A stretch of 64,000 nucleotides of DNA. Origin: Circinella minor (taxonomy: Eukaryota > Mucoromycota > Mucoromycetes > Mucorales > Lichtheimiaceae). Positions 22,036-33,955 of the stretch are shown one piece after another (within the stretch, counting starts at the first letter, position 1; the number at the start of each line of letters is the position of its first letter). The position numbers and the translations under genes are program-made. Under the pieces are notes generated by a model. The model saw nothing but the letters and a program-made list of their open reading frames with translations. It was not told the origin of the DNA and searched no databases. Location of the stretch: assembly GCA_016758965.1 (NCBI GenBank), contig JAEPRB010000161.1, positions 30,313 to 94,312 of the forward strand, given 5' to 3'.

Positions 22036-23468
22036 ATGTCTGGTGAAGCTTCTAGCTCTAAAGGTATATCGGGAACTTCTTCGCCTATTGAACATTTTAC
22101 TGAAGAACAACAAACACAAAATGTCACAACCGTACAACAACAAAGTACTTCTCGAGTACCTTCATTGCCAGCAGTAGAAGGGTCTCCAAATAAGAAAATC
22201 TTTCCATTTTCTGGTCCAGGTGGTACAAAGCTCATTAATTCTCCCGAAACGTACGAGAAATCAAAAGCAATTATTAAATATCCACCACTACCAACAGCAA
22301 CAAGTACGTATATCATACCAGGGGATCAGCAAGCAAATGATTCAGTATCTGAATTGCCAACTCGACAATTGGATGGTATCGAAGAAGAGATGAAAAATAA
22401 TGCAAGAGGTATTGCAGTCTTTCAACTTCTTTTTTTATCTGTAAAAAAAATAGCTTTACAGACGGTTAGGATATAAAGAAAGTTGAACTAATACAAGCTT
22501 TATATTTATTATAAGAAGCTTTATCTTCTCCATCATTAGCTTATGTGGACCCAAACTACAAATTTCCTGCAGTATCTGAAAGTGACAAAGAGCCTATCAT
22601 CTATGAAGAATTAAGCAAATCACCGGGTACGTTATTCTAATAAAGTACTACGTACGTACTGTACATGATAAGAAAAATAATAAGTGGATAATTTATAAGT
22701 ACCCTACATATTTGATAACAAACCGATATAAATATACGTATCCATGTATTATACAGAATATCAGGAAGAATATGATCATCTACCACCCAAACCACCAGTA
22801 CGAACAGATGAATTTAGAAGTTCTGGTAAATTGTTCTACTAACTATACACAACTGTATTATATATATCTTTATTTGAAGGTAATTTTTTTAATAATGTGT
22901 TATTGTTACTAGGCAACATAGGGGAAAAGTCAGTAGGTCAAAAACGAAAGCTAGATAACAACAGTGATAAAGAGCAAGACAAACAACAAGAACGATCACC
23001 CAAACGTATCCATGTTAGTGAAGAAATTGATGATGAGAATAAATATAATGAAGATGATGATCTAAAAGGGTAATTTTCCATTTTTATTTTTTTCGTAATA
23101 CATGACAGCAGAAATTATATAAGAAACAATACACAACAACAACAAAAAAGATTCGTATATATATATACATACATCTCAACTATCTTTTTTTAATGATTTG
23201 CTTATTTATATGTAGTCAAGATTGGAAGGATGTTTTATATGGATGTATTGCAGAATATCGAAAGCATATCGAGAATGAAGAGAAAAATTTAATCATGTTG
23301 ATTAATGTTTCAGTTAGACTACAAAAACTATTTGCATTAGGTGTTAAATCCATTAAGAAGATTGATGAAGATATGCAGAGCTCAAAACAAGTACATCCAT
23401 CCGATGCTATCAATAAGTATAACAAACTTCTTTTTGATGCAATGGCAATCATTGAAAAGGATTCTTGA
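22036..23468 (+). CDS. Unrecognised acidic, low-complexity protein (320 aa)
   Basis: Five exons (22036-22408, 22516-22626, 22757-22825, 22913-23069, 23216-23468) join with correct phase at every junction to 320 residues. The first ~240 residues are Ser/Thr/Gln/Pro-rich and look disordered, with short proline stretches (LPPKPPVRTDEF) and a basic patch QKRKL...SPKRIHV that could serve nuclear import. The C-terminal ~80 residues are ordered-looking and helical: DWKDVLYGCIAEYRKHIENE, MLINVSVRLQKLFALGVKSI, and an end in LLFDAMAIIEKDS. No catalytic motif, signal peptide or transmembrane segment. A nuclear adaptor or subunit is possible, but I do not recognise a family. The consistent splicing makes the gene real. 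Confidence 0.8.
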
Positions 23469-24687
23469 AACTTTCTCCCTTAATATTTAAATAACAGTAA
23501 CTATGTAAAATCCATCGAACCATTTTATATATACAGTACATACGTACGATTACTCTTTTTAAAATATTAAAGTTATGCTTAGAGCTGTAACGTAACAATG
23601 CTCTCATTATACATGTCATGTTATGATTAATTCGTTTAAATGAGTATGATAGGGAGGAAGATAAATACTTTTTATTCTTTGAAGCGTGTACTTCTTGAAT
23701 AGCAACTAGCTCTATATGAATAGTCTTTTGTGAATTTTTATTACCTCCCAGTGTATGAAAATGAATACTATTTTTTTCAATTTCTATAGTAAAGGATAAG
23801 CATTAGTACATGCTATCAGTATATATTGATATTCCGGATAACATATTTTTGTTCTATTTATTGAATCGAATTATTAAGAGAAATAAAAGGTTTGCTTTCT
23901 TCAATATGTTCACTTTGAATAAAAAACTAATCTCTCACTTTTTGTAATATGTTATAAAAGTTATTTGATTGATGGTTGACTGAAACGGTTAAAAACAAGT
24001 AAATTAAGACTTTATAAGATCAAGTATTTCCAGGCCAGAAATATTATAATGATAGTATTCAATATTAATCATATTATCCGTATTCACTTACATAATATTA
24101 AGAACAGGTTATAAAAAATTATTAATTTTTTAGTCATAATAATGGAGCACTTTTGGTTTATATTATGCTTTTGAACAAATAAATAAAATAAAAGTTGATG
24201 AAGTAATAGTAGCGAGCACAATGTCTTAGTATACCTACTAAATTATTATGATGACTGAATATATAATTTTCACATGAATATGGACACAGCGCAGCAATAC
24301 ACTCTTTTTTTTTTTGTTTGCTTCTCCGAGTTGATTTCTATTTGAATATTTTTTTTATAGTAAGCAAAAAATAGTGAAAGACCAAAAAGCATAATTGAGT
24401 AAACTATACTCTGTTACATTTATTACTTGCGAATAAAGAATAACTTATAAAGCCATAATAACTTTTAAATCATAATAAAAATATATATTAATATAGTTAT
24501 AAGCACGAGCTTTTAGTAATTGTATGTACACACAGTCGTTCTTGTGTGACATGAAATGCTTTATCCAAAACGAGTATAAAAAATCTTACCCTTACTTTTT
24601 TTTATTAACCTTCAAAAAAAAAAGTTACTTTAAATTTCTTTTTTTCTTTTTTCTTTCTCAACTTTTTTTTATATATTTAATTATCAA
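23469..24687. other. Intergenic, no features seen
   Basis: 1.2 kb of AT-rich sequence with T-rich tracts just before 24688. No coding frame, RNA gene or repeat recognised. Confidence 0.4.
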
Positions 24688-25398
24688 ATGGATGCTCATG
24701 CGGTTACCCTGCAACAACTAGATACCCACCAACAGTCTATAGAACAGCAACATAAATTACCACCATCGACAAAAGATCCTATTACATCACTGCCTTTAGT
24801 CAATGACGATCTTTGGAAAGATATAGCTTCCGTAAGTAGTCATTCTACTGCGACCACCATAAGTTCCATCAACTCTCGTTATTCCCAACCACCAGTACCT
24901 TTGGACGAAGAATTACCACCATCCAAACGTGAACTCATTGCAGGTCATTTAAGATCTATTCTTATCGCATTCTTCCGTTTTGCAAGCAAAGGCAACAACT
25001 GGGCCTTGATTATTAACCTTTTACATCATCTGTGGGGTGCTCGTAAACTAGTAACATCTAAGCGTAATCAAAAATACTATATTGAACAATTCCGTGAAGT
25101 GCAACCTATCGCTCGTGATGTTGTACGTGGCTCAGTAGGAGCTATGCATCTTACATTTGCCACATTAACAGGGTTGGCATTGAAACATCGACGCATGTCA
25201 ACAGATCGATCAACATTGTTGGTATTAACATTAGCAGCTATTGGTCAAACTTGGGCTTATGCAACAACTTACTGGAAATCAGGAACAAAATATACCGCTC
25301 GCGCATTACGACAATCGGGACTACTTGATGCTATCATATTTACAATTTCGAGTATAGCGTTTTCTAAAACGGTTCGACGGTCAGGGCGCTTGTTATAA
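24688..25398 (+). CDS. Unrecognised membrane-associated protein (236 aa)
   Basis: An intronless frame of 236 residues starts right after a T-rich leader. The N-terminal ~90 residues are polar (Gln/Ser/Pro). From about residue 93 the protein becomes basic-hydrophobic with helical segments: LRSILIAFFRFA, NNWALIINLLHHLWGARKLV, GAMHLTFATLTGLAL, TLLVLTLAAIGQTWAYATTY and LLDAIIFTISSIAFS. Three or four could cross or lie in a membrane. It ends with a basic tail (KTVRRSGRLL). An organelle membrane protein is plausible; no family is recognised. An in-frame Met upstream lies within homopolymer sequence, so the start at 24688 is preferred. Confidence 0.7.
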   Translation: MDAHAVTLQQLDTHQQSIEQQHKLPPSTKDPITSLPLVNDDLWKDIASVSSHSTATTISSINSRYSQPPVPLDEELPPSKRELIAGHLRSILIAFFRFASKGNNWALIINLLHHLWGARKLVTSKRNQKYYIEQFREVQPIARDVVRGSVGAMHLTFATLTGLALKHRRMSTDRSTLLVLTLAAIGQTWAYATTYWKSGTKYTARALRQSGLLDAIIFTISSIAFSKTVRRSGRLL

Positions 25399-26636
25399 AA
25401 AAGAAAAAAAAAAACAGGAAAAAACTTGTCGACCCCGTCCATTCACTCCTTTCTTCAATTCGTACAGCCCTCCCCCTCCCAAACAAGAAACACTCCTTTA
25501 TTATTTTCCACTTTGTTATATTTTACATAATTTTCATGTTTTTTCCTTTCTCACAAACAAATCCCCCTTGTTTTTCTTTGAGAGACAAAACATACTATTA
25601 TATCACTTGCATTCTTATTCTTATTGTTATTATCATTTTTATGTATTGTTTTTTATTATTAATATTATCTTTTATAGTACAGAATCAAATATACCCAATT
25701 TCTCTTTTTTTAGCTCTTCTTGTATACACATATAAATTTAGGTAACGAGCAAAATATTTTTGCTCAGGTGATTACACTTTTTTTATAATTATGTTGTACT
25801 TTGAACCAGCAGGAATCGGTTAATTTGCGGGGTCAAAACAGGATTACAACTTTCATGACAAATAATATACACATTTCACCATATGACACCCATACCCATC
25901 ATATAAACCATGCCGACTTTTTAATCCGCACAGACATGATCATTTTCATTATTCCCATTTAGCAATAATGATGTTAGCTATTAAAACAAATTTATTTTGA
26001 CACCACGAAGTTCTCTTGATGATCATCGATCCTGATATTATTATGTTATGGTAGTTTTTTATTATATACGTAACACAGAGATCAGAAATATTGTGTATTT
26101 GCGAAATACACACATTAAAGTAATGATTGACAATGTCATGTCTAATTTGACACTTGTACTTTCTCTCTATAATAACCATGACAGTGAACTATATTCAGTA
26201 GATGTTTTTTCAATCTACTGTTATAAAAGCAAGCGTTGCGTTAACAAAAGCAATTTACACAGTTGATTTAAGAAGCAATATTTTTCAAGTGTTGCTCGAA
26301 AAGAAGACTGGCTTGTTTATACGTAAGATTAAGTTTCATATGGATGCATGAAAATAGAAATAAACATGAGTATTGAAAGGGAATGAATATAATTATGTAT
26401 ATCAAAGAAGCCTCCAAATTAGTTTATTATGATGACATCTGCTTTCACTTTTGAAGGTCACTTTAGCAAAGAAACAACTGCATCAATGAAAAAAAGACGG
26501 GGAATAAGATTGAAGGTAATACTACTCTTTACAGCATCTGCTTCGTTCATTTTTCATCTTTCTTTAAATATACTTTGTCACCATGAAATAGAGATTTATG
26601 CGGTTGCTATGGAAATTTCACCTTTGCGAATTTGAA
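25399..26636. other. Intergenic with a strong 9-bp hairpin
   Basis: No supported gene. TGTGTATTT-GCG-AAATACACA at 26092-26112 is a perfect 9-bp stem with a 3-nt loop. The plus frame at 26429-26635 partly overlaps the 3' side of the next minus-strand gene and has no recognisable features. Confidence 0.4.
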
Positions 26637-26976
26637 TCAAGATGTTTTGCCTTCTATAGAGCCAGAGTCAGCACTGACATTTCCTTTTTCCATATTCATT
26701 ATTATATTGATGAGTAACTTCACCGCATCAGCGTCCCTTGTTCGGGCTACAGTAACGTGGTTAAATGAATAAAAAAGTGCTGATAGTGCATTTCTCGTCA
26801 AATTACTAAATATCCCATCGTCGTTAGAAGCTGTGTAAAAAAAACACCCATGATAAACATAATAATTATTAAATAATACTCTTTTTTAATTTTATACGTA
26901 TTTGGTGGAGAACATATCCAATGCTGCTTCTAAGTTGAAAATCCAACTTGGTTGTTTGAGCGCGTATCTGACCCAT
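26637..26976 (-). CDS. Small two-exon protein or gene remnant (90 aa)
   Basis: Minus-strand exons 26976-26898 and 26830-26637 splice (GTATAA...ACACAG) in phase to 90 residues beginning MGQIRAQTTKLDFQLRSSIG. Later segments are SNLTRNALSALFYSFNHVTV and ARTRDADAVKLLINIIMNME. The mixed amphipathic composition looks like real protein, unlike most short frames here. The family is not recognised. It may be the tail of a larger gene whose 5' exons were lost; no in-phase exon was found upstream (27.0-27.3 kb). Confidence 0.4.
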
Positions 26977-27241
26977 CAACAGATAGTACGTAATTCTAAT
27001 ACATGGTAGTGTACGTATGTAAGTTAATTTCTAAATGAAAGTAATTTTCTTCACCATCTGTGAGTATTAGAACATACATTACTCACATATGGTAATTCAT
27101 ACCTACTATAGTAACATTCATAGATCCAGAATCTGGGTATTTTGCTCATTAAGGATATTTCAGTGATAAATATATATAATGGTTATCACGTTTACAATCC
27201 TCTAAAAAGATAAATTCAATTTTGATAATTCATTTAATCAG

Positions 27242-27361
27242 TGGAGTAACCGCCACACAAAACGGATCGTCGCTGACAAGAAGTCTCAAGTTAGTACTGC
27301 GATCGCGAATAATGTTTCCTTTTCAGGGCGCCAACAAAAGGGGATGAAACAAAGACTGTAG
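27242..27361 (+). other. Orphan exon-like open frame
   Basis: After an AG at 27240-27241 a 39-codon frame runs to TAG: WSNRHTKRIVADKKSQVSTA, then IANNVSFSGRQQKGMKQRL. It is basic, uses balanced codons and sits in a GC-richer patch. No start codon or upstream exon was found. It is likely an exon relic of a decayed gene. Confidence 0.3.
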
Positions 27362-27701
27362 TTTTTTTCTAGTTTAGTACTTTTATTATTGATAATAGTT
27401 GTCAACTATTACTTTCTTATATTCGATTGTTAACCTCATATTATCGACATTAAACAGAGGACTGATTAATGATAGTCTCCAGATTGCCGCGCATAAATAC
27501 AATGGAAGTGCATCAATTGAAATCTCTTTTTTATCATTATTAATAAATAATGCTATTAAATGCCTGTTATGTTAGCTTATGTAAATACATATACTTTAAT
27601 ACACCTCAACGCATAATTATTTTCCCTCTATCGTTGCTCTCTAGCAGATAATAACGACAACTACTATGTTCTAGATTCTAATATTCAAATAACTAAAAAG
27701 G

Positions 27702-28282
27702 GATCTAAAGATTCTTCCTGATATTAATCTTACTCGCGAATGGTTAGAAACTCAAGGTTTTATTCAATCAGGTCTTGTTGGCTTTTGTTGGGGCGTACAT
27801 ATCGCTGTTAAATTGATCGATGAAGATTCATTTTTTGGCGGCGCTTCTCTTATCCACCCGTCCACGATTAATGTTAAAGATGCTGAAAATGCTGCTGCAC
27901 CTATTTTAGCGTTGCCGAGCAAGAATGAACCTGATATGGTATGTATACAAAACCTTCTTCTACTTTTTTTTGTAACAATTTACTGACAATTGTGTTTTTT
28001 TTCTCTCAATTTAGACTGAATATATGAAAATTTTGGCAAAGAAACCTTTTGGTGCCCAATGCAAATATCGTCGTTTTGAAGGTAACAATAATTCTACTTC
28101 TCAATTGTCTATTATTATAATGACAATTATTAATTGGATTTAAATGACTAATAAATATGCGACACGGATTTTGTGCCGCTCGTGGTGATTGTTCTGATGA
28201 GCTCGTAAGAAAGCGTGCAACGGAAGCTATCCAATTGACAATTGGATTCTTTAATAAAATTCTTACCAATACTGGCATTTGA
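27702..28282 (+). pseudogene. Dienelactone-hydrolase-like, 5'-truncated and damaged
   Basis: The open frame starts mid-domain (DLKILPDINLTREWLETQG). It carries the nucleophile elbow GFCWGVHIAV of the dienelactone hydrolase family, then IHPSTINVKDAENAAAPILA and LPSKNEPDM. After an intron (donor GTATGT near 27940) come TEYMKILAKKPFGAQCKYRR and, after another gap, MRHGFCAARGD with the catalytic His region, ending ILTNTGI. Family members are ~240-residue cytosolic alpha/beta hydrolases; about the first 90 residues are missing here. Two further defects: the usual SKDE acidic position reads SKNE, and the base pair before ATATGCGACAC is AA rather than the AG a splice acceptor needs. A diverged intact gene with a distant first exon is less likely. 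Confidence 0.7.
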
Positions 28283-29051
28283 TTTATTACATATATTCTC
28301 GTATCTCTTTCTATTATCTTATTAATTACCAAGCATTAGTCTAAATATAAACAATAAAAAAATAAGTCATGCACCCAACTAAATACTCTGAGGACTCCTA
28401 TTCAGTTTTCTTTACTTTGCCTTTTTTTTTTGCGCTACTACGTACGTACAAGAAAATAAATGTTACTAAAACAATATGGAACAGATCATAATTATGCAGA
28501 AATAAAATTGATACTGGCGTCATTTTAGCTCCAGCTGAAGTATGCTAGCTGGATATTGGGAACCTGGTATAATGACTTTTAACAATAATATTAAGTTTAA
28601 ATTCAATAGTGTAAACCATTGTAGTATTTGTGTTCCACGTAAGTTGAGATATAATCGATGTACTCAGGACTCATAAGATGCTTCAATATACACTCGTTTC
28701 TACAATGAGTAAGGCTCGCCTATCTTAAAAAAAATAAAGGTTGAGTTTATGAGCCGAATAAAAATTCAAATGTGCCTTATAAATAGTATGGACAACATGA
28801 CTTGAGCATCAAATAGCATATTTTTGATATATGGACCATACGTATCACTATAATAATATTTCAATATTTAATCAAATAACTGATGAGGACTATTTTTTTT
28901 CTTCCATAGATAATTGAAAGCATTCAATAACTGATTTTGTTGACAAGCAGTATGGTAATTAGATCCCGAATTAAAAGCACGAGACATACGCGCTTACTGC
29001 CCCTAATTTTTTTTTCTTCCCTAACTCACTACTTTTTATTACAATAAAAGT
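28283..29051. other. Intergenic upstream of UBA2
   Basis: 769 bp, AT-rich, with overlapping TACGTA palindromes near 28440. No gene seen. The last ~50 bases are T-rich, followed by an ATG in AAAAGTATGTC. Confidence 0.4.
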
Positions 29052-31969
29052 ATGTCTATCACGAAACGAGACAGTTACAACATTCGTATTTTAGGACAAT
29101 CACTTTATGAAAATGTTGCTTCAAGTCGTGTTTTGATGGTTGGTGCAGGTGGTATTGGTTGTGAACTTTTGAAGAATCTTGTACTTTCAGGATTCAAAAA
29201 CATTGAAGTGGTAAGTTGTTAAGTGGTAAGTGGTGTGTGCGTGTTTTTATCTTTTTTTATTTTACACATGTCAAGACAGGAAACATGTGCTATTGATTTT
29301 TTTCTATCATTATAAATTATTGTAGTTACATAACACTAATTCATTCCTTTTTTTTAAAAAAAAACTTTCAACAATAGATTGATTTAGACACGATTGATAT
29401 TTCCAACTTGAATCGACAGTTTTTATTTCAAAAGCAACACGTGAAAAAATCAAAAGCTCATGTAAGACTCTTTTTCCTTTTATCAAATTTAAACAACTTT
29501 AATATCATAAATATAAAAGCACAGTTTCTTTCATTTTTTTTTCGTTGATCTAAAATATATGTTCATTATAATATAGGTAGCAAAAGAGTCCGCCCTCAAA
29601 TTCAATCCGAACGTCAATATCACATCATATCAAGCTAATATCAAAGATCCTGAATTCAGCGTTACTTGGTTTTCTCAATTTACTATTGTATTTAATGCAT
29701 TGGATAATTTAGGTATATAAGGAAAATAACATACGAAATATATATAGTATAAGTTAAGTTGACATATTTGTATATAGAGGCTCGTCGACATGTCAACGAA
29801 ATGTGTTTGGCAGCTGATGTACCATTAGTAGAGTCAGGTACGACTGGTTATCTTGGTCAAGCCTATGTCATTAAAAAGGTGAGAGGAAAAATTAGGAACT
29901 ATTTTATCATCTTTTTTACAATCCTAACATACATACTGCACGGATAGAACGTCACCGAATGTTTTGTTTGTGAACCAAAACCAACACCTACTACATTCCC
30001 TGTTTGTACAATTCGTAGTACTCCTAGCGCACCTATTCATTGTATTGTTTGGGCAAAAAGCTATCTTTTCAAGTAAACTATTATCACTTTTTCAAAAGAA
30101 AAAAAAATATACAAAAGTATTAAATGATAAAAGAGTAGAGAATGTGAAAACTAAAAAAAAAAGTGGTATGTTTATAGTCAATTATTCGGTAACTCTGAAG
30201 AAGAAGAAGAGGATTTGCAAGTAAAAGATTCAGATAAAGAAAATGGTAATTTTTTCAATGTGGATGAATTTATGAAGGGTGTTTTAATGGAAAATGAATA
30301 ACATTGTATGAATTAACTATATGTGGGTGTAATCTAGCTGAAGAACTTGAAGCATTATCTCGAGAAACCGAAGAATTAAAACAAATCAAAGCTGCGATGG
30401 GAACTGATGCATATGCACAAAAAGTATTTGACAAGGTTTTTACATCCGATATTGAACGATTATTATCTATGGATTCCATGTGGGAACATCGTGAAAAACC
30501 TACTGCTTTGTTTTTCAATGATATCGAAAAAGAAGTAGATGATAAATCTAAAAATGTGACTGAAAGTGGATTGAGAGATCAACGAGTATGGAGTTTGAAA
30601 GAGTGTCTTGATATGTTTAAGGATAGGTATAATATAAAAAAAAAAGAGTTTTTATCTATTTTTTATGTGAAAAACAGAAGAAATAGAAATAGATGAAGAT
30701 TAATATAATTTATTGAAAATATAGTGTTGAAAGATTATCAAAGAGATTACAAGAACTTAAGGAAAAGAATAATGATGCTATTTTATCTTTTGATAAAGAT
30801 GATGAAGATGCAATGGACTTCGTTACTGCTACAGCAAATCTTCGTGCACATATATTTCATATCCCACAAAAGAGTAGATTTGAAGTTAAATGTAAGCTAA
30901 ATTTTAGATATAGACAAAGATATAGAAAGTGTAATGATATATGTAGAAGACTAATATATATATATAACTACACATAATTAGCTATGGCAGGTAATATTAT
31001 ACCAGCTATTGCAACTACTAATGCTATTATTGCTGGTATAGCTGTAATGAAAGGATTTGCTGTACTTCGTGGTCAGGTTGATAAAATTAAACGAGTATGT
31101 ATATTCATTTTATTTAAAATATCACAACAATCTTATGAAAATAAAAAGAATAGAAAGGAAGATAAAAAAAAATACTAAAAATGATTTGAAAATAGACATA
31201 TCTGACAACAGTTGGCCGACAACGACCTTTACTTATGTTGGAAGATCCACCTAAACCAAATCCTGAATGTAAAGTGTGTCAAACAGTTACTGCGATGGTA
31301 AACGTTGATTTCAAACGAGCCAAATTAAGCGATCTTTTGGAAATCGCTATTGTTAAAGGTGCTAGTCTTGATATTGAAGAAGTAACAGTTATGAATGGAA
31401 ACAAGTAAGCCCTAGATCTACACATATATACATATAAGAAAAGAATTTAGGACTGATTAAAATACTTACCCTCATTTTTTTTTCTGTGTTTTGCAGGATT
31501 GTTTATGATGTCGATCTGGATGATAATTTACAGACCCTTATAAAAGATTTGGGTATAACAACTGGCAAGATTCTTCGGGTTGTATCGGATGATGGGGATG
31601 AGATTGATTTAGTGCTGCAGGGGGTGTATGTACAATTTAATTTCATTTATCTTTTTTTTTTCTTTATCATATAATACATATTTTCTACTATTTGCATAAA
31701 ATTGATAGAAAAATAATTTATAAATTATTTGTTTATATTCATTTATATATACATATAGAGATGATGCCGACTCTGTTGTTGAAGTAATTGGTGGATCCAT
31801 CCAAAAGAAGGAAAAGAAGTTGACACCCACTTCTTCAGTACTTGGAGAAAAACGCCAATTACCATCGACTGAATCCATAGCTGAAGCAAGTTCAAGTAAA
31901 CGACCAAGATTAGAAGATCCTAGTATTGTAATACTTGATGATGATGATGATACAATTCTACTTGATTAA
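29052..31969 (+). CDS. UBA2: UBA2, catalytic subunit of the SUMO E1 activating enzyme
   Basis: Twelve exons give about 595 residues. Exon 1 holds the nucleotide-binding [20 protein letters not shown] and exon 2 [20 protein letters not shown], both hallmarks of E1 adenylation domains. The zinc ligands are visible as CFVC and CKVC. The active-site cysteine lies in [21 protein letters not shown] ubiquitin-fold region follows ([20 protein letters not shown]). The C-terminus ends [14 protein letters not shown], a classic hydrophobic-acidic SUMO-interaction motif. With Aos1, UBA2 adenylates SUMO and passes it to Ubc9, mainly in the nucleus; a basic SSKRPRL before the tail fits nuclear import. All junctions are in phase except intron 11 (near 31621), where a run of five G leaves one extra base relative to the next exon at 31759. 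Confidence 0.95.
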
Positions 31970-32220
31970 TCAGTATAATCGTTATTCTCGTTTTTTATCA
32001 TTTTTTTTTTCAAAAAATAGGCGCAGCTTGTTACACATGCGTGCATAATTCATTTTCATTATGCCACTTAGCTAGCTACTCCCTCCTGAGAAACTCTCTC
32101 ACACTCATATTATCCCATACACATACACATAATATACAAGTAACTCCCACACGCATTATTTCATTTAACTCAACTCCTCTTTTTTTTCACTTTTTATTTC
32201 TTTTATAAAAATAATAAAAA

Positions 32221-33253
32221 ATGGTAAATATCCAACAAGATATCAAACGAGCGCGCGATGAGACAGAGGAGTATGATTTACAACAGCAACAACAACGAAA
32301 GCGTCGATCCTCAAATCATAAATCATCCATAATAACATCATCAATAATTCATGACTTTACTTTGAAGGCCTATACTCATCAACATGGTATTGTTGACGTG
32401 CAGCTTTCCAAAATATTAACAGATTTTAAATGTGCTGTGTTATTTTGTTATGGACATGACTTGTAAGTTTATATTCTTATGACAGTTTAATAATAGAAAC
32501 AATATACTAACGCGTTTGGTTATTCGACCTTTACAATTCAAAAGTACCGAACAAGCTGAAAACGATCTACGATTGATCGAGTACGATTGGCAATTTTTTT
32601 TTTTTTGTTTTTTTGCAAGATCGAATCAAAAAGACAATGATCTCATCGCTTTTTTTTCCCTTGTTTAATGTTAGAGAAAACGTGGGAAGGTTAATACATA
32701 CATACCAAACAGCACCACTTGCCTTGTCAACTGATCATTTTCAAGTTCATTATGCTTTTGCCTGTTCTCCAAATGGGTTGAAATTCAAGCCTACTTTCCC
32801 ATTAAGTAAAAAAAAAAAAAATCCAGCTAAAAATGAATATGTTTTTGTATAACCATAGTAATAACGAGACTTTTGAATTTTTTTTTTGTTTGATTAGTTT
32901 CAGACCACGTGCGTTTAATAACAAATCACTTGGGAATACTTAATCGGGAACAAGGTTGTTCGAAAAGGTAAATAAATAATAAATAGATTATGGAGATAAT
33001 TACTTGAACAGCTAATACGTATTACAAAATAGAGCTATTTTTATAATGGATTCAATGAGAAATCTGTATCAAACGATTCATTTACAAGAAAATGAACCGT
33101 TTCCGATGACAACCGTCATCAGCATGGTAACTATTTTTTATTCTTTCTTCAAAACAAGTTATATGTGTGTGAGAGCATGATTTTTCGTGCGAAATACTAA
33201 TTGTAATTTTATGTAAACATTCTTAGGTTGCGTCTTGTGTCACAAATACGTAG
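32221..33253 (+). CDS. Peroxiredoxin-like (PrxQ/Dot5-type) protein lacking the peroxidatic Cys
   Basis: Six exons (32221-32462, 32545-32580, 32675-32805, 32898-32967, 33033-33126, 33227-33253) are in phase throughout and give 199 residues. The N-terminus is polar with a basic stretch (QRKRRSSNHK), possibly a nuclear signal as in yeast Dot5. The thioredoxin-fold part keeps KAYTHQHGIVDVQLSKIL, AVLFCYGHDF, PLALSTDHFQVHYAFA, FPLISDHVRLITNHLGIL and AIFIMDSMRNLYQTI. These correspond in order to the peroxiredoxin strand, STDxxxxHxxF, FPLLSD and FIID segments. The peroxidatic site, usually DxTPxCT, reads DFTEQA here: the cysteine is absent, exactly at the exon 1/2 junction. It may be a non-catalytic paralogue or a decaying copy; the open frame favours the former. 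The following 700 bp have no gene. Confidence 0.7.
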
Positions 33254-33955
33254 CATCCCAATACAATTATAAATTGTATCTTTTTCATTTTTTTTAATTG
33301 CATTACTATCAATTACTTTCACGCATAACTCGAAAAAAAAACAAAGTTATCATTACGTACCAATTATCATTTTTATAACAGGGTAGAAGTACTGTACTAT
33401 CTTTCACATATCATTTAACTTTCTATCATTTTTCATTTCATTTCTGTGGAACGTATTCACATATCATATTCTTTTCTCAATAAAACAATTAATTTTTTTC
33501 TATGGCCAGATTGAGCTTTGTGAATAACAAATATTATATATATATACTAGTGATCTTAAACTGTTTATATTTTTTATAAATTAGATTTATTTATTTTTGA
33601 AATAAAAATATGACACATCCTTTTTTTATTATTATTACTATTATTATTAAAAAAAAATAATGGGTCATTAAAAAGAAAGAAAAAACACACAAAGAAGAAA
33701 ACGAAAGCAAAATGTAGAAAAAGAAGTTGGAAAAACAAAAATAATAATAATAATAATCAAAAGAAAAAAAAATTTACAAGTTTAGTGCACTAAAAAAAAG
33801 GATGTTGAAAGGGAATATAAAAGAAAAAATCCTTTTGTGATGTGTATATAACTTTTTAAATGTTGTTGTGTGATATTATGATATGTAAAATTTTGTTAGA
33901 CTAATGAACTAATGAAAAGAGAGTATGTTGGGGGGGGGATATGGGTGAATATAAT
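33254..33955. other. Intergenic between convergent genes
   Basis: 702 bp, AT-rich, with poly-A/T and short ATT/AAT repeats (about 33628-33655 and 33742-33757). No gene seen. Contains the 3' UTRs of both neighbours. Confidence 0.4.
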
